Assembly: GCF_002374315.1 (NCBI RefSeq)
Contig: NZ_NWUX01000009.1
Coordinates: 86,508 to 150,507, forward strand
Direction of reading: 5' to 3'
From: Vreelandella nigrificans
Lineage (GTDB): Bacteria > Pseudomonadota > Gammaproteobacteria > Pseudomonadales > Halomonadaceae
Length of the DNA stretch: 64,000 bases
Positions 10,060 through 18,301 of the stretch are shown piece after piece. Position 1 is the first letter of the stretch, and each line of letters opens with the position of its first letter. A program made the translations under genes and the position numbers. The notes beneath the pieces were generated by a model. The model saw only the letters and a program-made list of their open reading frames with translations, had not been told where the DNA came from and searched no databases.

Positions 10060-10090
10060 AACAAAAACGGCACCCCTCGGGGCGCCGTCT
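10060..10090 (-). terminator. Rho-independent terminator of fdhA
   Basis: On the minus strand GGCGCCCC and GGGGTGCC form a stem with a two-base gap (one G-T pair), followed directly by GTTTTTG. It lies about 95 bases past the fdhA stop and uncouples fdhA from fdsB. Confidence 0.75.
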
Positions 10091-10129
10091 AGGGTCGCAC
10101 TAACCTACCCTCAGGCAGGGGGTCGGGGC

Positions 10130-10156
10130 TTATTACTCAGTATTTATTACTCAGTA
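10130..10156. repeat. Tandem copies of TTATTACTCAGTA downstream of fdhA
   Basis: Exact 13-base copies start at 10130 and 10144 (period 14). A decayed third copy (CTTATACTGGGTA) lies at about 10157-10170, close to the fdhA stop codon. The run lies in the 3' untranslated region before the terminator. Confidence 0.7.
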
Positions 10157-10185
10157 CTTATACTGGGTACTTATTAAATAAGTTA

Positions 10186-11376
10186 TTAAGCCACGCTGCC
10201 ATGGGGGTCAATGACGAATTTCTTAGCAGCACCACCATCGAAGTCGGCGTAACCCTGGGGTGCCTGATCCAGCGTGATCATCTGGACGTTAACTGCATCG
10301 GCGATCTTAACCTTACCGAACAAGATCGCCTGCATCAGTGGGCGATGGTACTTCATCACCGGGCACTGTCCAGTATGGAAACTATGAGACTTGGCCCAAC
10401 CTAGGCCAAAGCGCATGCTCAAAGCACCCTGCTTGGCGGCCTCATCAGCGGCGCCGGGATCTTCAGTTACGTATAGACCCGGAATGCCGATCTGGCCACC
10501 CGCACGGGTCAACGACATCGCTGAGTTCAGTACTGTCGCAGGCGCTTCTTTGCCGTGATTACAACCACAGGCGTGGGCTTCGAAGCCGACGCAGTCGACA
10601 AAGGCATCGACCTCGCGCTCACCGAGGATCACCTCAATCTTATCAGCCATGTCACCGTCCTGGGTCAGGTCGATGGTCTCGCAACCAAAGCTACGGGCCT
10701 GAGCTAGACGCTCTTCGACCATATCGCCGACAATCACACAGGCTGCACCCAGCAGTTGAGCGGAAACGGCCGCTGCAAGTCCTACTGGGCCAGCACCGGC
10801 AATATAGACAGTGCTGCCGGGGCCGACACCGGCAGTAACGCAACCATGAAAGCCCGTAGGGAAAATATCGGAGAGCAGGGTCAGATCTTTGATCTTCTCC
10901 ATGGCCTGATCGGCATCCGGGAACTTGAGCAGGTTAAAGTCGGCATAGGGAACCATGACATATTCAGTCTGGCCGCCGACCCAGCCGCCCATATCCACAT
11001 AGCCGTAGGCGGCACCAGGACGGGCTGGATTGACGTTGAGGCAGATACCGGTGCGGCCTTCTTTACAGTTACGGCAGCGACCACAGGCAATATTAAACGG
11101 CACCGAAACCAGGTCGCCGGGTTGAATAAATTCGACATCGCGACCGCACTCGACCACGAGGCCAGTGATTTCATGGCCGAGCACTAGGCCGGATGGAGCG
11201 GTGGTGCGACCACGGACCATATGCTGGTCGCTACCACAGATATTAGTGGTGACTACCTTAAGGATCACGCCGTGATCGCACTTGCGATTTCCGATGGCGA
11301 GCTCAGGATAGGCAATGGATTCAACGGCGACTTCACCCGGCCCTTTGTAGACCACTCCGCGATTGGCTGCATTCAT
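10186..11376 (-). CDS. fdhA: Glutathione-independent formaldehyde dehydrogenase (zinc, NAD)
   Basis: Oxidises formaldehyde to formate with tightly bound NAD in the Pseudomonas putida enzyme, so it feeds the formate dehydrogenase beside it. The 396-residue chain matches the ~398 of that family. Probable catalytic zinc ligands are Cys47 (NICGSDQHM) and His68 (GHE); structural zinc cysteines are at 98, 101, 104 and 112 (ACGRCRNCKEGRTGIC). The dinucleotide fold has AGAGPVGLAA. AGGAG lies just upstream of the ATG. The gene is divergent from the BCCT transporter and shares with it an intergenic region carrying a GTCGT-N4-ACGAC palindrome also found before the dgc operon. Confidence 0.93.
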   Translation of the reverse strand: MNAANRGVVYKGPGEVAVESIAYPELAIGNRKCDHGVILKVVTTNICGSDQHMVRGRTTAPSGLVLGHEITGLVVECGRDVEFIQPGDLVSVPFNIACGRCRNCKEGRTGICLNVNPARPGAAYGYVDMGGWVGGQTEYVMVPYADFNLLKFPDADQAMEKIKDLTLLSDIFPTGFHGCVTAGVGPGSTVYIAGAGPVGLAAAVSAQLLGAACVIVGDMVEERLAQARSFGCETIDLTQDGDMADKIEVILGEREVDAFVDCVGFEAHACGCNHGKEAPATVLNSAMSLTRAGGQIGIPGLYVTEDPGAADEAAKQGALSMRFGLGWAKSHSFHTGQCPVMKYHRPLMQAILFGKVKIADAVNVQMITLDQAPQGYADFDGGAAKKFVIDPHGSVA

Positions 11377-11516
11377 GGCTGGCTCCTATTGTTTATTGTT
11401 CTACTCAAAATCATTAATGGTCCTTCCCACCCTATCCCCTCCACACCTTAGGACTTACCCCATAAAGGCATCTACATATCTATTCAAGACATCCTAGCCA
11501 AGATGAATAGATGAAG

Positions 11517-11530
11517 GTCGTTTTCACGAC
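11517..11530. promoter_or_regulatory. GTCGT-N4-ACGAC palindrome in the fdhA/BCCT intergenic region
   Basis: GTCGTTTTCACGAC, whose reverse complement GTCGTGAAAACGAC differs from the dgc operon site (24199-24212) at one base. It lies between divergent genes of the same pathway. It is a candidate operator for a regulator shared by betaine and formaldehyde genes; which protein binds is unknown. Confidence 0.5.
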
Positions 11531-11619
11531 ACTCATCCTCCCAAACAGGCTCAACAATTCGGGGCGTCGGCGATGGTGACGCATATCCGACATCTAACAA
11601 GAACCACCAAGGAACCCCT

Positions 11620-13200
11620 ATGAAGAACAATGACGACCCGGTTCTGTCGCCTGGACAGGATAATACCCAGATAATGGGGTTAGACTTTCATAACCCTGTT
11701 TTTCCACTCTCCGCTCTCGCCATTCTGCTGTTCATTCTTTACGCACTGGTATATCCAGATGCTGCTAATACCCACCTGGGACTTGCCAAGAACTGGTCGA
11801 TTGAACACTTCGACTGGCTCTTCATGATTGCAGGCAACGTTTTCGTGGTGTTCTGCCTCGTACTGATCTGCTTACCACTTGGGCGGATTCGTCTAGGCGG
11901 CAAAGATGCGAAGCCGGAATATTCGCGCACCTCTTGGTTTGCCATGCTGTTTGCGGCGGGCATGGGCATCGGCCTGATGTTCTGGAGCGTTGCTGAGCCA
12001 GTGGCCTACTACACCGATTGGTACGGCACCCCACTGAATGCTCCTGCTGGCACGCCGGAAGGCGCTAGTGCCGCCATGGGCGCAACAATGTTCCATTGGG
12101 GGCTGCACCCCTGGGCAATCTACGCAGTAGTTGCACTCTCGCTGGCCTTCTTTGCCTATAACAAGGGCTTACCACTTACACTGCGCTCCGCCTTTTATCC
12201 GATTCTAGGCGAGCATACCCGCGGCTGGGCAGGCCATATCATCGATATCCTTGCCGTACTGGCCACTATTTTTGGCTTGGCCACCTCGCTTGGCTTTGGC
12301 GCTACCCAAGCGGCTGGCGGCCTAGCCTATCTGTTCGATATCCCCAATACCATCGGTACGCAGCTGGCGATTATCCTAGTGGTCACGGTGATCGCTCTGT
12401 TCTCGGTATGGAGGGGGATCGATGGTGGCGTTAAGCTGTTTTCGAACATCAATATGGTCATTGCGGTGGCGCTGCTTCTGTTTGTGGTTGTAGCGGGGCC
12501 TACCTTAATGATTCTGACAGGCATTGGCACCACGGCACTGGACTACGCGGGCCACCTTCTGCCGCTATCGAACTGGATTGGCCGCGATGATGACATTTGG
12601 TATCACGGCTGGACCATCTTTTACTGGGCGTGGTGGATCTCCTGGTCACCGTTTGTCGGCATGTTTATCGCGCGCGTATCCCGCGGACGCACGGTGCGTG
12701 AGTTCCTTATCGCCGTACTGCTAGTACCGACACTGGTCACGCTGGTGTGGATGAGTGCATTTGGCGGTACGGCACTTTTCCAAGCCTCCAACGGCGTGGG
12801 TGAGCTGGCCAACGGAATTAGTGATGTCTCACTTGCCATGTTCCATATGCTGGAGCAGCTGCCCTTGACCAGCATCACGTCGACACTGGCAATTATTCTG
12901 GTGCTAGTGTTCTTCATTACCTCGTCAGACTCCGGCTCGCTGGTCATCGACAATATCACCGCAGGTGGCAAGACCGATGCACCCAAGGGTCAGCGAGTAT
13001 TTTGGGCGGCGTTGGAAGGCGTGATTGCCGGTGTGCTGCTATACGGCGGAGGCAGTACCGCCCTTAGCGCGCTTCAGGCGGGCGCAGTGGCCACAGGGCT
13101 ACCCTTTACGCTAGTGCTCCTGCTGATGTGCTTCAGTCTTTATAAGGGACTTCACAAGGAGTGGCGTGAAATTAACGCGGTGCCAAAAACCGCTAGGTAA
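11620..13200 (+). CDS. BCCT-family transporter (betaine/choline/carnitine type)
   Basis: Secondary transporter of quaternary ammonium compounds in the inner membrane. The 526 residues hold about 12 membrane segments with the family signatures MGIGLMFWSVAEP and the tryptophan-rich GWTIFYWAWWISWSPFVGMF. The C-terminus is short, unlike osmosensing BetP-type carriers with long charged tails, which suits catabolic uptake rather than osmotic control (inference). AAGGA precedes the ATG. It is divergent from fdhA and ends in a terminator, so it is a single-gene unit. Glycine betaine is the probable substrate from context; choline or carnitine cannot be excluded. Confidence 0.88.
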   Translation: MKNNDDPVLSPGQDNTQIMGLDFHNPVFPLSALAILLFILYALVYPDAANTHLGLAKNWSIEHFDWLFMIAGNVFVVFCLVLICLPLGRIRLGGKDAKPEYSRTSWFAMLFAAGMGIGLMFWSVAEPVAYYTDWYGTPLNAPAGTPEGASAAMGATMFHWGLHPWAIYAVVALSLAFFAYNKGLPLTLRSAFYPILGEHTRGWAGHIIDILAVLATIFGLATSLGFGATQAAGGLAYLFDIPNTIGTQLAIILVVTVIALFSVWRGIDGGVKLFSNINMVIAVALLLFVVVAGPTLMILTGIGTTALDYAGHLLPLSNWIGRDDDIWYHGWTIFYWAWWISWSPFVGMFIARVSRGRTVREFLIAVLLVPTLVTLVWMSAFGGTALFQASNGVGELANGISDVSLAMFHMLEQLPLTSITSTLAIILVLVFFITSSDSGSLVIDNITAGGKTDAPKGQRVFWAALEGVIAGVLLYGGGSTALSALQAGAVATGLPFTLVLLLMCFSLYKGLHKEWREINAVPKTAR

Positions 13201-13224
13201 TCACATCAAGTATCTGTTGATTTC

Positions 13225-13258
13225 AGGGGCGCCAATTTCATGGTGCCCCTTTTAGTTT
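13225..13258 (+). terminator. Rho-independent terminator of the BCCT transporter
   Basis: AGGGGCGCCA (13225-13234) pairs with TGGTGCCCCT (13241-13250), with one G-T pair, followed by TTTTAGTTT. It lies 25 bases past the stop codon. Confidence 0.85.
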
Positions 13259-13368
13259 GCGGATATCGTGTCGTGATTCCTGCACTGCGTGCCGCTAATG
13301 GCAATGAGTAGACAGGCAAAGCGCTGCACCATGGCTAAACAACATCAACAACCCCACGGCTTATTTCA

Positions 13369-15120
13369 ATGATCTACACCATCGCAATACTGCTTAGTCT
13401 GGTTGGCTATTTTGTTATCGGACATCTGGCTGGGAGACGCGTCAAAGGACTTGATGACTATCTGGTAGCCGGTCGTAATGCACCCACCTTCTTTATTCTC
13501 GGCACGCTGGTGGCAAGCTATCTAAGCACCAGCGCCTTTCTCGGCGAAACGGGCTTTGCCTATCAGGGCTATCCGTTTGTGATGCTGATCTTTGCGGCGG
13601 TCAGCACTTCGGGCTGCCTACTTGGCGCACTGGTGTTTGGCCGTTATCTGCGCCGCAGCGGGGCGAGAACCGTGCCGGAGTTTTTTGGCAAGCGGTTTGC
13701 CTCACGCCGGGTGCAGATCATTGCCGGGCTGACCACGATCATCGGTCTGGGCGCTTACTTGCTAGGCGTGATGCAAGGCGCGGGCATTATGTTTTCGGAG
13801 CTGACCGGCATGCCCTACTGGGTGGGCCTGGTGTTGGTGTGGGCGACCTACACCGGCTTCATTCTCTATTCTGGTTCACCCGGTGTGATGCTGACCGATA
13901 CCATCATGTTCGTGATTTTCTCGCTGGCCGCGGTGGGCGGGTCGCTCTACGTGATTCAGGATCTGGGCGGCTGGAGCGGAGTAGTAGAGGGGCTTCTGAC
14001 CCAGACCGACAAGCCCGGCATTGCCCTGTGGCATGGGGTGCTGGAAGGTCCCAATGCCAGTTTCTCCTCCCCGGGCGAAGCGCTTACCTGGGGTTTGACA
14101 CTTGGCCTTGTGTGGGCGGCGGTGCTGGCGGCCAGCCCCTGGCAATCCAGTCGCTACCTGATGGCACGCAACGAACACGTGGTGATGCGCTCAGCCATGT
14201 TGACGGCGGTAGCGCTGGCCATCTTCTACGCACTAATGATGATGACCGGCGCGGCGATCAACCTTTACGACCCGAACCTTGATCCGGAGCGCTCCATGAT
14301 CTGGGTGGCGCTCAACGTACTGCCGACCTGGCTTGGCGTGGTCATTCTTACCGGCGTCTTCGCGGCTGGCCTCTCCTCCTGCTCGACGTTTCTGTCGATC
14401 ATCGGCTTCAGTCTTTCCAACGATATTCTGCCCGCGTCGCTAGACGAAAAGTCAGCGATGCGCAAAAGCCGTATCGCGGTGCTCTCAGCAGGCCTGATTG
14501 CCCTGCTGCTGGCGCTGTTTCAGCCGCCAGCGGTCATGTCGGTAGTGTGGTTTGCCGCGACACTGTTTGCCTCCTCCTGGGGGCCGGTGGCGCTGATGAG
14601 TATCTGGAGCAAACGAATCACTGCGACAGGCGCCGGCTGGGGGCTGGCGGTAGGGTTTATTGGCAACGTTGTACTATCGATGATGATTCAAGCCAAGTGG
14701 CTTAGCCTACCGGTGTATCTGCACCCGGTGCTGCTGAGTACGCTGATGGCGCTTGTCGCGATTACGCTGGCCTCCCGGGTATCCCGCGTCAGCCAGGCCG
14801 AGAAAGAGTATCAAGCGTTTCTGCACACGTTTGATGCCCAGGCAGTTAGCGGTTGGGTAACGGGCACACGTTTGATCGCGCTTTGCACGATGCTGTCCGG
14901 CGTGGCCATCGGGGTGTTTCTATGGCAGCAGTATGCAGTGACGCTTGACGGATTTGCCGCACAGTTCAGCGTAGCCGCTGGTGCCGTGCAGGGCGGCTAC
15001 GCTCTGGCAATCGGCTGCGGCAGCATGCTCTTGATGGCCGGAGCAGTGGGCCTTTGGGTGGCTTGCCCCCGCCAGCAGAAGACCTCTGCAGAGCGAATGG
15101 TCATGTCGAATGGCCGTTAG
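13369..15120 (+). CDS. Sodium:solute symporter (SSS family)
   Basis: Inner-membrane Na+-coupled uptake carrier of 583 residues with about 13-14 hydrophobic segments. It shows SSS features: the N-terminal GLDDYLVAGRN, ASYLSTSAFLGETGFAYQGY and GLSSCSTFLSIIGFSLSNDI. The substrate cannot be read from the sequence; its location among betaine genes suggests an amino acid or methylated amine. The start has only a weak ribosome site. The final ~90 residues contain extra hydrophobic segments beyond the core fold. A hairpin terminator follows. Confidence 0.85.
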   Translation: MIYTIAILLSLVGYFVIGHLAGRRVKGLDDYLVAGRNAPTFFILGTLVASYLSTSAFLGETGFAYQGYPFVMLIFAAVSTSGCLLGALVFGRYLRRSGARTVPEFFGKRFASRRVQIIAGLTTIIGLGAYLLGVMQGAGIMFSELTGMPYWVGLVLVWATYTGFILYSGSPGVMLTDTIMFVIFSLAAVGGSLYVIQDLGGWSGVVEGLLTQTDKPGIALWHGVLEGPNASFSSPGEALTWGLTLGLVWAAVLAASPWQSSRYLMARNEHVVMRSAMLTAVALAIFYALMMMTGAAINLYDPNLDPERSMIWVALNVLPTWLGVVILTGVFAAGLSSCSTFLSIIGFSLSNDILPASLDEKSAMRKSRIAVLSAGLIALLLALFQPPAVMSVVWFAATLFASSWGPVALMSIWSKRITATGAGWGLAVGFIGNVVLSMMIQAKWLSLPVYLHPVLLSTLMALVAITLASRVSRVSQAEKEYQAFLHTFDAQAVSGWVTGTRLIALCTMLSGVAIGVFLWQQYAVTLDGFAAQFSVAAGAVQGGYALAIGCGSMLLMAGAVGLWVACPRQQKTSAERMVMSNGR

Positions 15121-15162
15121 CCAAATGTACATGCGATGAGACGGGGCTCCGCTGCAACGTGT

Positions 15163-15195
15163 AACCACTCTCCATTGGGAGAGTGGTTATCTTTT
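15163..15195 (+). terminator. Rho-independent terminator of the SSS symporter
   Basis: AACCACTCTCC (15163-15173) pairs perfectly with GGAGAGTGGTT (15178-15188) around a four-base loop, followed by ATCTTTT. It is just upstream of the DMT gene. Confidence 0.88.
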
Positions 15196-15217
15196 ATACC
15201 AACCGGGGGTCAATATC

Positions 15218-16105
15218 ATGCAGTTAAGTGTTTACCAGCGCGGTCTGCTAATGGTGGTGCTGGGCGTAGTGCTTCTGAGCTTCGATGGCCTATTGATCCG
15301 CCTTGCCGATACCGACGGCTGGACTATCGTGTTCTGGCGCGGTTTTCTAATGTTCTGCGTACTGGGGATAATGTGCTGTGTCGGCAATCGACTGACGGCG
15401 CTGAGAAGCAACCCGTTCCCCTCACTGGCCTCAGCGCTGCTTCTGGGCCTGATCTCCAGCCTTTTTGTGCTGGCAGTCATGAACGCCAACGTGGCCAACG
15501 TGGTAGTGATCCTGAGTACCGCGCCGCTGTTTGCCGCGCTGTTTTCGCGGATTTTCCTGGGTGAAAGAGTCGCGCAGCGAACGCTAGTGGCCATTGCCGT
15601 CTGCATGTTGGGAATGAGCCTCGTGTTCATGGGCGAGGGGGACATGGGGATGCTGGCAGGTAACCTCTATGCCTTGGCGACCGCGGCGGCTATCGGCGGT
15701 AACCTGACCCTGTTGCGCCGCTATCCAGCGATTGATCCCATGACGGTGATTGCCGGTGGCGGGCTGCTCTCCGCAGCAGTTGCTCTGCCCATGGCCTCGC
15801 CGCTAGCATTGGATGCCCAGCGCTATGGCGTACTGGCGCTGATGGGACTGGTGCAGATGCCCTTGGCCACGGTACTGATCAACAGCGCCACCCGTTACCT
15901 GCCTTCTACTGAGGTGGCGCTGTTTTATCTGGTCGAAACCGCATTGGGTACACTGTGGGTCTGGTGGCTACTAGGAGAGGCTCCCACGGCCACAACGCAG
16001 CTCGGCGGTAGTGTGGTTATTATGGTGCTGGTATTGCATGCCTGGATAGGTTTGCGGCTTGAGAGGCAGCGCCTGCAACTTTACCCGGGCTTTATCGGCA
16101 AATAG
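15218..16105 (+). CDS. DMT-superfamily (EamA) transporter
   Basis: A 295-residue inner-membrane protein with ten predicted membrane helices formed by two EamA repeats (for example WTIVFWRGFLMF in the first half and VALFYLVETALGTLWVWWLL in the second). Such proteins usually export amino acids or metabolites; the substrate is unknown. GGGGGT precedes the ATG. The gene stands between two hairpins and is convergent with etfB. A role in this pathway, such as export of an amino-acid overflow product, is only a guess from location. Confidence 0.85.
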   Translation: MQLSVYQRGLLMVVLGVVLLSFDGLLIRLADTDGWTIVFWRGFLMFCVLGIMCCVGNRLTALRSNPFPSLASALLLGLISSLFVLAVMNANVANVVVILSTAPLFAALFSRIFLGERVAQRTLVAIAVCMLGMSLVFMGEGDMGMLAGNLYALATAAAIGGNLTLLRRYPAIDPMTVIAGGGLLSAAVALPMASPLALDAQRYGVLALMGLVQMPLATVLINSATRYLPSTEVALFYLVETALGTLWVWWLLGEAPTATTQLGGSVVIMVLVLHAWIGLRLERQRLQLYPGFIGK

Positions 16106-16130
16106 CCAATAAAGCCATGTGGGCCATTGC

Positions 16131-16170
16131 CCACCGTTCAAGCCCGCCGAGTGGCGGGCTTGAACGGTGG
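16131..16170. terminator. Perfect 18-bp hairpin between convergent genes
   Basis: An 18-base arm (16131-16148) and its exact complement (16153-16170) flank the four-base loop GAGT, between the ends of the DMT gene and etfB. Neither side has a T tract, so it may act as a bidirectional terminator or an mRNA 3'-end stabiliser rather than a textbook intrinsic terminator. Confidence 0.7.
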
Positions 16171-16194
16171 TTAGAGGCGTGATGAACCAGACCT

Positions 16195-17037
16195 TCAGCG
16201 CAGCACCTCCTCTTCCTTGAGTAGTTTATAGATCGCCTCGGCGCCCTGCTCAGGGGTAACGTCGGTGAGTACCTGCCCGCCCTTGCCCTCGGCTTTTGAG
16301 GCTGCCGCCTTGAAGCGATCCCTGGCCGAAGCGGCTTTGACGATTTTCAGGCGCTTAGGCCGTTTACGTGCAGGGGCCAAATGCCACTGGGCCAGCTCGC
16401 TGTCGGCTTCAGGGGTAGTGGGCGTGATCGCAAAGGTGGCTCGACGAGCCGGGCCGAAGGCGCTCTGGCGCGCCGCCGGCGCTGCTTCATCCACGCTGAT
16501 GATGGCAGGCAGGCGCACCTTGAGACGACGACGCTGGCCCCGTGGCAACGCCTGAAGCAGCGTTACCACGCCATTTTCCACTTTCTCTACCGAGGCCAAG
16601 CTATTAACCAATGGCCAGCCAAGATGCTCTGCCAACGCATAGGGCAAAAGCCCAGAGCCTTCACCACGCTCTGCCCGGGCACCGGTAATCACTAGCTGAG
16701 GCGAGGTAGCGGCCAGGTGTGCCGCCAGAGCCGGAATGGCGTCACTGCCCTCGGGCTGCTCTAGAAGGGTCATAGACTCAAGCCCCATGCCGACGCCTGT
16801 GGCCATACCTAAGTAACCGCGCAGAGCTGCCTCGCTGCCATCGCCCTGGGGACCCGCATGCAGCATGCTGATCCGGGTGCCCGGCAATTCGGCTTCCATG
16901 GACAGCGCAAGCTCCAGGCCCCGGGCATCCTGTTCGGCGCGCCTCGCACGGCCGGTGGTAGGGTGACGGCCGATGGAGACCAGCACCGCCACGTCGATCC
17001 CTTGTTGCTGTTGCTTCTGCTGTTGATCAGGCCGCAT
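16195..17037 (-). CDS. etfB: Electron transfer flavoprotein beta subunit, dimethylglycine-demethylase associated
   Basis: The small ETF subunit accepts electrons from dimethylglycine demethylase and carries them toward the quinone pool. The protein has 280 residues with the ETF alpha/beta fold segments VITGARAERGEGSGLLPYALAEHLGWPL (residues about 114-141), close to the AMP/adenine-binding loop region of EtfB. It opens with an unusual glutamine/lysine-rich stretch (QQQKQQQQG). Its ATG overlaps the end of etfA by 11 bases, indicating translational coupling. It matches the distinct ETF pair of Pseudomonas dgc loci rather than the housekeeping ETF (inference from position). Confidence 0.87.
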   Translation of the reverse strand: MRPDQQQKQQQQGIDVAVLVSIGRHPTTGRARRAEQDARGLELALSMEAELPGTRISMLHAGPQGDGSEAALRGYLGMATGVGMGLESMTLLEQPEGSDAIPALAAHLAATSPQLVITGARAERGEGSGLLPYALAEHLGWPLVNSLASVEKVENGVVTLLQALPRGQRRRLKVRLPAIISVDEAAPAARQSAFGPARRATFAITPTTPEADSELAQWHLAPARKRPKRLKIVKAASARDRFKAAASKAEGKGGQVLTDVTPEQGAEAIYKLLKEEEVLR

Positions 17038-18301
17038 CGCGCTGCCCTCCCCGCTGCTGTTCCACCATAGCCACTAACGCGGCAAGGATTTGCGCGCTGT
17101 CGCCAATCACCGCCAAGTCGGCGCGTTTGATCATGTCGCACCCCGGATCGAGGTTGATCGCCACCACCTTGTCGCAGCGCTGAATGCCCTGCAGATGCTG
17201 GATAGCGCCTGAAATACCCACTGCCATATAGACTCGGGCGGTTACCCAGGTGCCAGTCGCCCCTACCTGACGATCGCGGGCCATAAAGCCGTCGTCCACC
17301 GCAACACGCGACGCCCCCTCGGTAGCGCCGAGCACTTTCGCAGCATGGTGGAAGGCATCCCACTGTTTGATGCCATTGCCGCCAGAGAGGATAAACTCTG
17401 CCTCGGCCAGCGCTACCCCAGCGGGATCCACCGCTACCTGCCCCAGATCTTCAATACGTGACAGGGTGGTGGGAAGTGACGCTGCAAGGGTCAGATGCTC
17501 AGCCGCATGCCGGGTCTCATCCACTGGCTCAGCGCACTCGGCCAGCGCCAGCGCCACCCTCGGCAGCGGGCGTTGAATATCCAGGCTCCCGGCGCCGCCA
17601 CGAGCCGTACAGCGCCACCCCCGCGGCGCCTCATTGTCAGCTTCAATCTGCCAAACCCCCGTGGCAGCGCGCTCGCCCAAGCGCACGGCCAGCCGCCGCC
17701 CCAGATCGGCTCCGCCCAGGGGTGAGTCCGGCAATAACCAGAAGCGCGGCGTCATCTCCCGCTCGACGGCGCTTAAAGCCGCTAGACGCGCTTCGGGCGC
17801 AAACCCTGCGTAAAACTCATCATCAAGATGCACGACGCGATCGATACCGGCTTCGCCCAGTGCCTCTTCCTTATGCTCACCAAACAGGATCGCCACCACG
17901 GCGCCCGGCTGTTCAGTATCGGCATCCGCCACACGCCGGGCCAAACCTAGCAGATCCTTATCATGCCCGGAGAGACGTCCGCCGGTCAGGTCGGGCACCA
18001 CGGCCACCAGGAAGGCGGGCTGATCAATGGTCACCATGCGGCGGCTATCGCGGGCCGACGTGGTGGTCGCGGTGGTCTGCCCGCCTTGCTGGAGGCCACT
18101 ACGATCAATCCGTTTGATGCCATTGGGGCCGATAAAGCCGATGGCACGAGGGTCCTTGCGAACCACGCCATTGGGGCCCAGCCACTCGCTGACCGCTCCG
18201 CCGCTTACACCAAGGGCAGCAAGCACACTGGCGTGCTCGGGATGCAGGCGGTTTCGGGCGATCCATTCACGACGCGGGTCGCGGCGAATAATCTCACTCA
18301 T
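17027..18301 (-). CDS. etfA: Electron transfer flavoprotein alpha subunit, dimethylglycine-demethylase associated
   Basis: FAD-binding ETF subunit paired with the EtfB-like protein encoded next to it. The 424 residues are longer than housekeeping EtfA (~310) because of an N-terminal extension of about 100 residues with repeated IGPNG-type motifs (WLGPNGVV, GFIGPNGIK). The C-terminal FAD domain has RVAVDDGFM, RQVGATGTWV, AVGISGAIQHLQGI and INLDPGCDMIKRADL. It overlaps dgcB by ATGA (18298-18301). Role is inferred from family and operon; it should accept electrons from the DgcAB complex. Confidence 0.9.
   Translation of the reverse strand: MSEIIRRDPRREWIARNRLHPEHASVLAALGVSGGAVSEWLGPNGVVRKDPRAIGFIGPNGIKRIDRSGLQQGGQTTATTTSARDSRRMVTIDQPAFLVAVVPDLTGGRLSGHDKDLLGLARRVADADTEQPGAVVAILFGEHKEEALGEAGIDRVVHLDDEFYAGFAPEARLAALSAVEREMTPRFWLLPDSPLGGADLGRRLAVRLGERAATGVWQIEADNEAPRGWRCTARGGAGSLDIQRPLPRVALALAECAEPVDETRHAAEHLTLAASLPTTLSRIEDLGQVAVDPAGVALAEAEFILSGGNGIKQWDAFHHAAKVLGATEGASRVAVDDGFMARDRQVGATGTWVTARVYMAVGISGAIQHLQGIQRCDKVVAINLDPGCDMIKRADLAVIGDSAQILAALVAMVEQQRGGQRDAA

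Noticed and set aside
10020..10073. Upstream extension of the fused FdsG-FdsB to a GTG at 10073
   Set aside because: It would start inside the fdhA terminator hairpin and adds residues not expected at the N-terminus.
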